From contig DHHJ01000003.1 in assembly GCA_002403205.1 (NCBI GenBank), positions 1 to 54,711 on the forward strand: a stretch of 54,711 bases of DNA, written 5' to 3'. The notes beneath the pieces were generated by a model. That model was not told where the DNA came from and did no database searches. It saw only the letters and a program-made list of their open reading frames with translations. This document shows, one piece after another, positions 25,230 through 33,088 of the stretch; positions within the stretch are counted from its first letter, which is position 1; each line of letters begins with the position of its first letter. The DNA comes from Anaerolineaceae bacterium UBA4775 (lineage in GTDB: Bacteria > Chloroflexota > Anaerolineae > Anaerolineales > Anaerolineaceae). The position numbers and the translations under genes are program-made.

Positions 25230-26126
25230 TCAATCTTTCTTGCCCTCAGGCAGGGGCAGCCAGGCCTTGTGGGGGAAAAATTTCTGGATCGCGCGGCGGT
25301 AAAAGAGGCCCAAATTCCGTTTGAGGCCCACCAAGCGGTCGCGTTTAACCGCCCAGCTGGGCGCATCAAGGGGCAAGGGCTGCGCTATTGCTGTCAGGTA
25401 AAGGTTCAACAGCGTGGAGCGCGGGAACCCATGCCGCTGAAAGAAGAACACATGAAAGCCAGTTTTCCGTAAAACCTGCTGCAACGTGTGCGGGGTGTAG
25501 CAAGCCAAATGCGCCAGTTCATAGCTGTCATGGGCGTAAAAATTCGGCACTTCCAGCAAGAGAACCCCACTTTCCTTCAGCAGGTCTGCGCGCAGCATCG
25601 CCAAAAAGCCCACGGGGTCAGGCAGATGCTCCAGGACGTGAATTAGGCTGATCAGATCAAACCTGGGCGGGTTGACAGCCGTCAAATCCTCAACCGAAGA
25701 GAACATGGGGATGCCGCGCCGCTCTGCATGGGTGCGATAGGCATCGCCCGGCTCAACACCGACCACCTCGCTATCAAAAGCCCGCTGAAAAGTTTCCAGC
25801 AGAATACCTGTGGATGCGCCAATGTCAAGGGCACGCTGCGGCGGTTCGATTTTAACAGTTTGCAGCACCCGCACCAGCGCAAGCGCCCGGTGCTCCTGGA
25901 CCCACAGGTCCTTTTGTGTCGGTTCCGGGCTGGATTGGTAGATCTGACGGTAGGTTTCGGCATAAAACTGTGGATCTGTGGCCTGGGCTTCTGCGGGCGA
26001 TTGAAAGATTAACCCGCAGTTTTCGCATTGGTAGTAGGTCAAGGGGAAATCAAAGGACTCCACCCTGGAAAATACCTCATGCTGTTCTGACCCACATAAT
26101 AAACAATTCATTCGAAGCGCATCCAT
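25230..26126 (-). CDS. Class I SAM-dependent methyltransferase with N-terminal zinc ribbon
   Basis: The 298-residue protein has a zinc-binding start (NCLLCGSE and YYQCENCGLIF, two CxxC pairs in the first 45 residues). A Rossmann methyltransferase core follows, with RALDIGASTGILLE (about 100), VGVEPG and the LIHVLEHLPDP post-I/IV segment. This two-part architecture is common in NDP-sugar C- or O-methyltransferases and in glycan-capping enzymes. It probably methylates a sugar of the surface glycan. A TATAAT box ends 14 bases before its ATG and only an abutting GAGG precedes the start, so it may head its own transcript. Confidence 0.85.
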   Translation of the reverse strand: MDALRMNCLLCGSEQHEVFSRVESFDFPLTYYQCENCGLIFQSPAEAQATDPQFYAETYRQIYQSSPEPTQKDLWVQEHRALALVRVLQTVKIEPPQRALDIGASTGILLETFQRAFDSEVVGVEPGDAYRTHAERRGIPMFSSVEDLTAVNPPRFDLISLIHVLEHLPDPVGFLAMLRADLLKESGVLLLEVPNFYAHDSYELAHLACYTPHTLQQVLRKTGFHVFFFQRHGFPRSTLLNLYLTAIAQPLPLDAPSWAVKRDRLVGLKRNLGLFYRRAIQKFFPHKAWLPLPEGKKD

Positions 26127-26140
26127 CCTCTTTTGAGAGA

Positions 26141-26168
26141 ATTATATCACCCTGGGCAGGCCGTTCAA
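26141..26168 (-). promoter_or_regulatory. Internal promoter TTGAAC-N16-TATAAT
   Basis: On the minus strand, TTGAAC (26168 to 26163), a 16-base spacer and TATAAT (26146 to 26141) precede the methyltransferase gene. The -10 ends 14 bases from the ATG, leaving a leader of about 8 bases. Confidence 0.6.
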
Positions 26169-26185
26169 TCCGCCCCGATCTTCAC

Positions 26186-26209
26186 ATCGGACATGAAGTC
26201 ATGTCCGAT
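26186..26209. promoter_or_regulatory. 24-bp palindrome upstream of the internal promoter
   Basis: A perfect 11-bp inverted repeat (ATCGGACATGA / TCATGTCCGAT) has a two-base centre and no T-run on either side. It lies about 18 bases upstream of the -35 of the promoter at 26141-26168. Position and symmetry suit a regulator site better than a terminator. Confidence 0.45.
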
Positions 26210-26261
26210 CTTGATCTCTCGAAGCTGTGTGTTCAGTCCTCTTTCTTCCTCAACAGGTGCA

Positions 26262-27038
26262 TTAAAAGCGCGAATCTGTCTCCTGGTAATCCTTGGACAC
26301 TACCTGTGCGTTGAGCGCCATCCATTCGGGATGATTATTCAGCACGGCAATCAAATCATGTAAAGAAAACGCGTCCCCCCCTTCAAAATGCGCATAGAGC
26401 TTGCGGATCAAAGCCAAATCCTCGGGGGTGTCGACAGTCAGTCGATAGCTGCCCAGGTCGGGGTCGTGATCAGCCAGCACCACCTTAAAACGCCCTTCCT
26501 GTTCATAAAAATAGGGCATGACGTGTTCGCGGGCATGTTTGCTCTCAGCTTCGTGCCAAGCCCGTTCCAGGTTGTCAAAGCTCACCACCTCGGTATCCAT
26601 ACCGATGGGGGTGGTGCGCTTCCAGGGTGGCGGCAGGCGGTTGGCAGCAAAATCTGCACCGGATTCAAAGAAGGCGCGCACGGTTCGGTCAATTTCCTGG
26701 GGGTCGATTACAGGGCAGTCGCCGGTCAGGCGCACGATGGTTTCAGCCTTGAAAAGTTGGGCAGCTCGGTAATAGCGGTCGAGCACATCGTGGATATCCC
26801 CTCGAAAACAGGGGATGCCGCGTGCACGGCACACGGCCAGGACCGGGTCATCACCGGGGTCGGTGGTCGTGGCCACAACCACCTGCCCGATGGTTTGTGC
26901 CCTCCTGACGCGCACCACCTCACGGATGATGGCAGGCTCTCCGCAGATATCTTTCAAGACCTTGCCCGGCAGGCGGCTGGAGCCCATCCGAGCCTGGATG
27001 ATGGCCACAACCGAGGGATGGTGGGGTTTCACTTTCAT
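26262..27038 (-). CDS. SpsF-like cytidylyltransferase family protein
   Basis: A 258-residue GT-A-like nucleotidyltransferase of the SpsF / CMP-Kdo-synthetase-like group. It has AIIQARMGSSRLPGKVL at the N-terminus, VVVATTTDPGDDP, the substrate loop VRLTGDCPVIDPQEI (about 100), and RLTVDTPEDLALI near 215. In Bacillus spore-coat and other polysaccharide loci SpsF accompanies NeuB-type SpsE, and a NeuB gene lies 1.9 kb upstream here. The TTG-initiated frame to 27062 overlaps the lipoprotein gene, so the ATG at 27038 is preferred. Confidence 0.83.
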   Translation of the reverse strand: MKVKPHHPSVVAIIQARMGSSRLPGKVLKDICGEPAIIREVVRVRRAQTIGQVVVATTTDPGDDPVLAVCRARGIPCFRGDIHDVLDRYYRAAQLFKAETIVRLTGDCPVIDPQEIDRTVRAFFESGADFAANRLPPPWKRTTPIGMDTEVVSFDNLERAWHEAESKHAREHVMPYFYEQEGRFKVVLADHDPDLGSYRLTVDTPEDLALIRKLYAHFEGGDAFSLHDLIAVLNNHPEWMALNAQVVSKDYQETDSRF

Positions 27039-27045
27039 CAGGGTG

Positions 27046-27717
27046 TCATTCCAAATCTTCAATCGTCAGTGAGCCAATGATAGCATCAAAGACCCCAACC
27101 TGGTGATCCACACTCTGCCCCTCCATGTTGAACCCTACCAGGTACAGGGTGCCAGAGTCCTTGAATACATACACCACCTGGGTGAACTCAATCCCGGCTT
27201 CGTTGGTGAGCGTGACCCAGCGCAGGGTATCTCGCCCGGCAATCGTCAGCCTGTGTTCTGCAAGGATCTGTACCCGATTGCCCAACAGAGGCCCCGCAAA
27301 AGTTGAGAGCAGGCCCAGAGGCACAGCAGCGTAGTCCTCATTTTTTATGACCACAAAACTGACGGGGATGCTGCCGCTGCTCCCGGTCTCATAACCCCAT
27401 ATGAGGATATCCTCCTGGGCATTGCCCAGCAGGTTTTGCAGGTCAGAGCCAACTGCCACACCCGAGTCGCCCAGGCTGCCAAGCAGGGTGGAAAAATCAG
27501 GAGCAGCGGTGCTGACAAAATAGGATTCGGGCAGTGAAAGGCTGATGAGCCGGTCATCGACGACCCGGTTCTCGACTTTAAACCCATCCGGGGTAGCAAT
27601 CTCAACCGACACTTCAGCCGGTGTGGCCTGGTAAGGGAGGTTGCATGCCAGCCCAGCCAGCAAGAGGGTGAGAATCACGATTAAAAACGCATATTTCTTC
27701 ATATTCTTATTTACCAT
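27046..27717 (-). CDS. Predicted lipoprotein of unknown function
   Basis: About 223 residues. The N-terminus MKKYAFLIVILTLLLAGLAC is a lipoprotein signal with lipobox LAGLAC, so the mature protein is anchored outside the membrane. The rest (PDGFKVENRVVDDRL, then alternating strands) is a soluble beta-rich domain that resembles stress-response or PsbP-type folds only in general pattern; I do not recognise the family. Starts at 27717 (MVNKNM) and 27702 (MKKY) are both possible. It is a non-glycan gene inside the glycan block and is followed at seven bases by the SpsF-like gene. Confidence 0.75.
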   Translation of the reverse strand: MVNKNMKKYAFLIVILTLLLAGLACNLPYQATPAEVSVEIATPDGFKVENRVVDDRLISLSLPESYFVSTAAPDFSTLLGSLGDSGVAVGSDLQNLLGNAQEDILIWGYETGSSGSIPVSFVVIKNEDYAAVPLGLLSTFAGPLLGNRVQILAEHRLTIAGRDTLRWVTLTNEAGIEFTQVVYVFKDSGTLYLVGFNMEGQSVDHQVGVFDAIIGSLTIEDLE

Positions 27718-27815
27718 TAAATTACTTTTTCTTTTCGTCAAGGTGTAGAACGACACAGCTTTCTAACCCATTAAAGCCTGTTCGGCACCGCGGCAGCGAG
27801 AGGTCAAAGTGCTGC

Positions 27816-28910
27816 TCAACCTGCTGCCATGCGGTAGGCAGTCTCCAATTTTCGGAAGTTTCGCTTCCAATCGGCGCGCTCTTCCGCCAGAAGACGGGCA
27901 TGGCGGCCGTAAGCGGCCAGGTGTGGGTCAGCAGCCATGGCCAGCAGCTGGCTTTCGAGGGATGAAACCTCGCCGTCCTCAAACAGCGCACCCACCTCCC
28001 CGGGTTTGACCCATTCCTGGTTGCTGGGGATATCCGAAACCAGCACCGGGCGCCCGCAAGCCAGCGCTTCCATTAACGATACCGAGGAGCCGTCACAATG
28101 GGAAGGGCTCACAAACACATCAGCCGCGCCGTAATACCCTGGCAGGGCCTCCCGGGATACCCAGCCCGCGTAGTGAACGGCGTCACCCACCGGCGCTAAT
28201 ATGCGGTGGATCAGCTCAGATTGGGGCCCGCCGCCCGCCAGCAGCAGGCGCGAACCGGGACGTTTCTCCCAGGCCAATCTGAACGCCTGGGCCAGCAGGT
28301 CAACGCCATAGGGCGGTGACCAGGTCCGGTTGCACAGGAAGACGAAGTGTTCATCCCATCCCAAGTCCCTTCTGAGCGACTGGCCGGCCTTTTCCGCGTG
28401 CTGGGGAGAAAAATGTGCCAGGTCAACCCCCCAGGGGAAAATGACCACCCGCTCTCGCGGGAACCCATAGCGGACTGCCTCATCGGCCACCGTTTGACAA
28501 TCGGCAACCAGCACGTCGCTGCGGTTTAGCGAACAGCGCGTGGCCGTCCGCATCCAGGGGCTGCGCCGGGCAAGGCGCAGCAGGTCAAAACCCCACGACA
28601 TGCTCACCAGGGGGTGAAATTGAGCCTGTGCTGCTGCCAGGGCAGGCCCTTGCAGCGGGCCTGCATGGACCAGGTCCGGTTGTAGATTGGATAACAGCCT
28701 GTCAAGTTGTTCAACGCCCGCCTGCCACCCAGCCCAGTTAGCCCAATCCGGTTGGCTTGCCGGCCAGGCCAGTTCTGTGATCCCGGCGGGGGTTGCAGGC
28801 TCACACACCTGCATGCGCAGGCTGAAAACCTGGTGGGCCGTCCCTGCCAGGGCACTCAGAAAGCGCTGGTCGTGGGGGCTGTCTCCTGCTGTAAAGTAAA
28901 GAACTCGCAT
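27816..28910 (-). CDS. GT4-type glycosyltransferase
   Basis: A GT-B fold glycosyltransferase of 364 residues. The N-terminal domain runs from MRVLYFTAGDSPHD and contains PDLVHAGPLQG. The C-terminal domain has VFLCNRTWSPPYGVDLL, LLLAGGGPQS, and the donor-binding run VFVSPSHCDGSSVSLMEA, where Glu contacts the nucleotide sugar, then CGRPVLVSDIPSNQEW. It most likely transfers a hexose from an NDP-sugar to a lipid-linked acceptor in the cytoplasm. The ATG at 28910 is used; a GTG one codon earlier is possible. Confidence 0.88.
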   Translation of the reverse strand: MRVLYFTAGDSPHDQRFLSALAGTAHQVFSLRMQVCEPATPAGITELAWPASQPDWANWAGWQAGVEQLDRLLSNLQPDLVHAGPLQGPALAAAQAQFHPLVSMSWGFDLLRLARRSPWMRTATRCSLNRSDVLVADCQTVADEAVRYGFPRERVVIFPWGVDLAHFSPQHAEKAGQSLRRDLGWDEHFVFLCNRTWSPPYGVDLLAQAFRLAWEKRPGSRLLLAGGGPQSELIHRILAPVGDAVHYAGWVSREALPGYYGAADVFVSPSHCDGSSVSLMEALACGRPVLVSDIPSNQEWVKPGEVGALFEDGEVSSLESQLLAMAADPHLAAYGRHARLLAEERADWKRNFRKLETAYRMAAG

Positions 28911-28949
28911 CACTTCTGATTTCTGATTGGGGTGATCATCGCTGTCAGC

Positions 28950-30020
28950 TTAGGAATCGCCAAACTGAGTCCACTGCAAGGCCTGCCCGTTGGGAATGCG
29001 CACCAGGGCAGTTAACCCGATCACCTCGCTGATATCATAGGGCAGGATGGCGCCCGGTGTGGCCGGCCGGAGCACATCGATCATCTCCCGGGTGATCATC
29101 TCACCTGGCTCAATTTCACGTGCAGCCCGCAGGCAGCGCCGCTGGATGATCACGGTCTCCTGTTCATTGGCCGCTACGAATTTATCCCCGGAGCCCAGCG
29201 CCCGTTCAAGCTGCCGGGTGGCCTTGACCATGGCAAACCAGGTGTCCGGGTTCATCGCAAAGGGATGGTCGGGGCCGACTCGGTTATTATCATCGGTGAA
29301 GTGTTTCTCAACCACGCGTGCCCCCAGCGTGACCGCGCCCAACACCGTGGCATGGCCGTGGGTGTGGTCTGAAAGCCCTAAAACCACCTCCGGGAACATG
29401 CTCGCGTAGGTTTTGAGAACATTCAAATGGATGTTGTCAAAGTTCCCATCCTCAGCGGTGTAATTGGTGTTGCATTGCATCAAGACCAGTCGGGGGTTGA
29501 TGTTCAGGATGGCGTGCACTGCCCGCTGAACATCGCCGATATCCGATGCCCCGGTTGCCAGCAGCACCGGCTTACCTTTGCTGGCGATCCGTTCGACTGC
29601 TTCAATCCAATTGATATCGCCTGAACCGATCTTATAAGCAGGGACGTACCCATCCAGCATATCAATGGCTTCGAAGTCATAGGGGGATGAGAAATAATCA
29701 ATGCCCACTTCATCACAGGCCGCTTTGAGCACCGGCGTCCATTCAAAGGGGATCGATGCTTCGGCGTACACTTCCGAGACGGATTTCTCCCATTTTGCCT
29801 GGTGGGACACCTGGGAATCCATGTGGGAGAAGCCGTAATCCGAAACAATCTTCGGCGCCTGGAAGTTTTGGAATTTGGCTGCGTCTGCACCTGCCTCCTT
29901 CGCCAAACGGATCAGCATCCTCGCTCGTTCCAGGCTGCCGTCATGATTGGCAGCAATATCAGCAATGAAATACGTGGGATGATCGCCACCGATCAGCCGG
30001 TTTCCAATTTTCAGTTCCAT
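28950..30020 (-). CDS. NeuB-type nonulosonate synthase with SAF domain
   Basis: Full-length NeuB-family enzyme (356 residues). The barrel has TYFIADIAANHDGS, AAKFQNFQAPK, PAYKIGSGDINW, VLLATGASD, GLSDHTHGH and VVEKHFTDD. The C-terminal SAF (antifreeze-like) domain (about 290-350) contains REIEPGEMITREM. IADIAANHDG and the insertion after FQAPKIV set it apart from the copy at 17945 (sequence identity is limited), so the two probably use different hexose substrates. AGGAGG lies just before MMELK; the ATG at 30020 is chosen. It precedes a GT4 gene and follows RmlD- and PseB-like genes. Confidence 0.92.
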   Translation of the reverse strand: MELKIGNRLIGGDHPTYFIADIAANHDGSLERARMLIRLAKEAGADAAKFQNFQAPKIVSDYGFSHMDSQVSHQAKWEKSVSEVYAEASIPFEWTPVLKAACDEVGIDYFSSPYDFEAIDMLDGYVPAYKIGSGDINWIEAVERIASKGKPVLLATGASDIGDVQRAVHAILNINPRLVLMQCNTNYTAEDGNFDNIHLNVLKTYASMFPEVVLGLSDHTHGHATVLGAVTLGARVVEKHFTDDNNRVGPDHPFAMNPDTWFAMVKATRQLERALGSGDKFVAANEQETVIIQRRCLRAAREIEPGEMITREMIDVLRPATPGAILPYDISEVIGLTALVRIPNGQALQWTQFGDS

Positions 30021-30059
30021 CATTCCTCCTTGCGCCATTAATTGCACTCTGATCCAATC

Positions 30060-30977
30060 TCAAACAGCAAAACTGCGCAGCTTTTGGGGATATTTGTCCT
30101 GCCAGCGGTGATAAAAACGCTCAATGCCCTCATCAACCGTCGGCAAGGGATGACCGAGCGCCGCTTGCACCTTTTCCGGGCTGAGCACCAGGTTCAACGA
30201 CCGGGGAGCGCCCCGCTTGACCTCGTGCATGCGGACAGGCTCGACCAGCCCAGGCTCGAAACCAAACCGCTGCGCGATGCGCACGCCAAATTCATATTTG
30301 CTCAGGTTTTCGGGGCTGACCACGTGGTACAGCCCGCTCAGGCTGGCATCCAGCATTTCCAGCAAAGCATCGGCCAAATCTTCCGTGTACAGCGGGCTGA
30401 AGTGAGTGTCCGTGAAACCCTTCACCCGCTGCCCATCCCGTAAATTGTTGAAAAAGAACTCCGACAGGCTGCGGGCGCCTGAGAGGCTCCAGCCATAGAA
30501 CACCACCCTGGCTATGATCGCATCAGGGTACACCGCCATCACGGCCTGTTCGCCCTCCAGTTTCGTCTGAGCATAAACGCTTAACGGGTTGGTCGGATCC
30601 TTTTCGGTATAGCCCCCTGCTACCCCGTCAAAGACCGCATCGGTTGAAATGTGAACAAATGGAAGGCCCCATCCTGCTGCAGCCTGCGCCAGCCTACCGG
30701 CTACGTCACAATTCAACTGCCGAGCCAGGGCGGGCTGCTGTTCAGCCAGGTTCAGGTCGGCCACTGCAGCACAGTGAATGATCGCCTGCGGTCTGCTTGT
30801 TTCAATCAGCCCCAGGGCGGCTTCCATCTCCAGGAAATCAACCTGGTGGGTGTTAAAAGGCACCCCTTGCAAGTTTAGTGAATGCGACAGCCCCGTCACC
30901 TGATGACCCTGGGCCGCTGCTACCAAGCTCAGGTTTAAGCCTAGCAATCCGCTGGCCCCTGTCACCAGTATCCGCAT
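30060..30977 (-). CDS. RmlD-like NDP-4-keto-sugar reductase
   Basis: A 305-residue extended SDR of the RmlD type, with RILVTGASGLLG at the N-terminus, the family's IIHCAAVADLN, the Thr/Asp segment HISTDAVFDG and the catalytic YAQTKLEGE (about 140). It reduces a 4-keto NDP-sugar. One base separates it from the 4,6-dehydratase gene upstream. That pairing matches the route to UDP-L-RhaNAc, in which a PseB/WbvB-type enzyme feeds an RmlD-like reductase. No rmlA, rmlB or rmlC is in the window, so dTDP-rhamnose synthesis is the less likely role. Confidence 0.82.
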   Translation of the reverse strand: MRILVTGASGLLGLNLSLVAAAQGHQVTGLSHSLNLQGVPFNTHQVDFLEMEAALGLIETSRPQAIIHCAAVADLNLAEQQPALARQLNCDVAGRLAQAAAGWGLPFVHISTDAVFDGVAGGYTEKDPTNPLSVYAQTKLEGEQAVMAVYPDAIIARVVFYGWSLSGARSLSEFFFNNLRDGQRVKGFTDTHFSPLYTEDLADALLEMLDASLSGLYHVVSPENLSKYEFGVRIAQRFGFEPGLVEPVRMHEVKRGAPRSLNLVLSPEKVQAALGHPLPTVDEGIERFYHRWQDKYPQKLRSFAV

Positions 30978-30978
30978 A

Positions 30979-31983
30979 TTAACGCGCTCCCTGGGCTAAC
31001 CCCGCTTCCAAAGAATCAATCATCTGCTGAATGTCGGATACACTGAGCCATTCGGTGTTGTTGTCACTGGCATAATGATAACCTTCCGGTAAGGGGGAGC
31101 CCTGTTCAGACCAGTGATACCCAAACCACAGTGCCGCTTGCGGCTGGACGACGTACATATCCGCCAGTTCGACGGTGCTGCGGGCCTCGTCCTCAGAGAT
31201 GAGCACTTCGTGAAGTTTTTCGCCCGGCCGGATGCCGATATTGCGGATATTCGCCTCGGGGGCGATCGCTTTCGCCAGATCGGTCATTTTCATGCTGGGA
31301 ATTTTCGGGACAAACACCTCGCCGCCCTGCATATCCTCAATGCAGCGGATCACAAACCGGACCCCTTGCTCCAGTGAGATCCAGAAGCGGGTCATGCGAT
31401 CGTCGGTAAGGGTGATTTCGCCTTTTTCGCGCTGCTGCAAGAACAGGGGTACCACACTGCCGCGTGAACCGACCACGTTGCCATATCGCACGCAGCTGAA
31501 GCGGGTGGTCATCCCGCCTGCATAAGCGTTGCTCTGGATGAGCAATTTCTCAGCCGCCAGCTTGGTGGCACCATACAGGTTGACCGGGTTGACCGCCTTA
31601 TCCGTGCTGAGTGCCAGGACCTTTTTTACCCCTGCATCCAGCGCCGCGTCGACCACATTGCTGCTGCCGAGGATGTTGGTCTTAACCGCTTCCATCGGGT
31701 TGTATTCGCAGGCTGGGACCTGCTTGAGGGCAGCCGCATGAACCACCAGGTCGACGCCATGAAAAGCACGCCGCAGCCTGTCAAGGTCGCGCACATCGCC
31801 AATAAAATAGCGCAGGTTGGGGTGATTGAACCCGGCCATGCGCATCTCGTGCTGTTTGAGCTCATCCCGGCTGTAGATGATCAGTCGCGCCGGGTGATAT
31901 GACTTCATCATCACCTCGACAAATTTCTTACCAAAAGAGCCCGTTCCTCCGGTCACCAGCACATGTTGCTTTGTCCAATCCAT
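30979..31983 (-). CDS. UDP-N-acetylglucosamine 4,6-dehydratase (PseB/WbvB-like)
   Basis: A 334-residue SDR of the inverting UDP-GlcNAc 4,6-dehydratase family. It has LVTGGTGSFGKKF, IYSRDELKQHEM, VVHAAALKQVPACE, LSTDKAVNPVN and YGATKLAAEK with Tyr-x3-Lys (about 141), then SVVPLFLQQ. The product is UDP-2-acetamido-2,6-dideoxy-beta-L-arabino-hexos-4-ulose, the start of pseudaminate, L-FucNAc and L-RhaNAc pathways. AGGAG lies seven bases before the ATG. An RmlD-like reductase follows directly; a PseC aminotransferase is absent from the window. Confidence 0.9.
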   Translation of the reverse strand: MDWTKQHVLVTGGTGSFGKKFVEVMMKSYHPARLIIYSRDELKQHEMRMAGFNHPNLRYFIGDVRDLDRLRRAFHGVDLVVHAAALKQVPACEYNPMEAVKTNILGSSNVVDAALDAGVKKVLALSTDKAVNPVNLYGATKLAAEKLLIQSNAYAGGMTTRFSCVRYGNVVGSRGSVVPLFLQQREKGEITLTDDRMTRFWISLEQGVRFVIRCIEDMQGGEVFVPKIPSMKMTDLAKAIAPEANIRNIGIRPGEKLHEVLISEDEARSTVELADMYVVQPQAALWFGYHWSEQGSPLPEGYHYASDNNTEWLSVSDIQQMIDSLEAGLAQGAR

Positions 31984-32010
31984 ACAATTTCTCCTGGAAG
32001 TTTTGTCAAA

Positions 32011-32928
32011 TTATACTTCAGATGGGGTCCCCGGCACCTCATCCGCCCCGGCGGGCTTGCGAATCACGATCAATGGGTACTGCCCAATCCGCCCTAAAAG
32101 CTTAGGGAAGCGCTCTTCCAGCCAGAAGAGGAGCTTTAGCCAGGTGCGCCCGCCCCAATCCGGGTAGATCACCGATCGCAGGAACGAGACGCTGACGCTG
32201 CGCCAGACCAGGATATCAAAATCCATCGCTCCCGATAAGAGATCGATCATCCCATCTGCCGTGAACTTATCCACAAAAGTACCCGTGGGTGAAGAGGCTT
32301 CGCCCTGTGGTGATGGCGCTGGCTCACCCTGTTGTTCGCTGCCGCCCTCTTCATCAGTCCCGTTCTTGTCTTTGATCAACGCCCGGAGACGGCGCATCAA
32401 AGCCATCCAGCCCAACAGCCGATTCGTCATAGGCGAGTGCGTCCACCCGTCCACAACAACCATTTGTCGGCCGGGTTTGAGTGTGCGGTGGAGCTCATCG
32501 TATGCCAACCTTTTTTCATCCATCGGCACATGATGAATGGTGTGCAACGCGGTAGTCCCATCAAACAGGTCGCTCTTGAAGGGCAACCTGGTGATATCCG
32601 CCACCACATACAGCCCATGCTCACCCACACGTTTACGCGCCTCTTTGAGCGCCACAATCGAGATATCCATGCAAACCCGTGCCTGGTAGCCCTCTGAATA
32701 GGTCAGATATTCCGGATATTGCACCGGCCCCGAACCCGCATCCAAATAATACATCCCCTCCGGGGCCAGGTGACGTTTGACCCGCATATGACAGCGATGG
32801 AGATATTCCTGCGATACAGGCCGGAGGTCTTCATACTGGGCATTTTGGTACAGCATGTCACCAATGGTTTGCCAGCCAACCTGGTTGTAAAATTCTCGAA
32901 CGGATTTTTTAATGTTTTCTTCGCTCAT
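32011..32928 (-). CDS. Class I SAM-dependent methyltransferase
   Basis: A 305-residue methyltransferase with the SAM-binding YLDAGSGPVQYPEY (about 60), VCMDISIVALKEA and the Asp in VVADITRLPF, followed by ALHTIHHVPMDEK. A low-complexity insertion of about 35 residues (DEEGGSEQQ and following Gly/Pro/Ser) separates the core from the C-terminal part and looks like a linker. Its target is probably a sugar or lipid intermediate of the surface glycan. It starts 160 bases after the KpsC-like gene, with no clear Shine-Dalgarno, and ends 27 bases before the dehydratase gene. Confidence 0.83.
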   Translation of the reverse strand: MSEENIKKSVREFYNQVGWQTIGDMLYQNAQYEDLRPVSQEYLHRCHMRVKRHLAPEGMYYLDAGSGPVQYPEYLTYSEGYQARVCMDISIVALKEARKRVGEHGLYVVADITRLPFKSDLFDGTTALHTIHHVPMDEKRLAYDELHRTLKPGRQMVVVDGWTHSPMTNRLLGWMALMRRLRALIKDKNGTDEEGGSEQQGEPAPSPQGEASSPTGTFVDKFTADGMIDLLSGAMDFDILVWRSVSVSFLRSVIYPDWGGRTWLKLLFWLEERFPKLLGRIGQYPLIVIRKPAGADEVPGTPSEV

Positions 32929-33088
32929 CGTGGGTAAAAAAGACCAACTTTCTATAAATTTTCACCTGGCTCACCACTGATTAGGCACACCGAACCCTCA
33001 CCTGGCAAAGACTGGGAATAGGTTGTCACAGAGATGCACACGCCCAAAATACAACTGCGGTAGAGGTTCCTGACCTGATGCCAAGTGG

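Noticed and set aside
30979..31983. Complete pseudaminic acid pathway
   Set aside because: Only the first enzyme (PseB-like) is present; PseC, PseH and PseG are absent from the window, and the next gene is an RmlD-like reductase.
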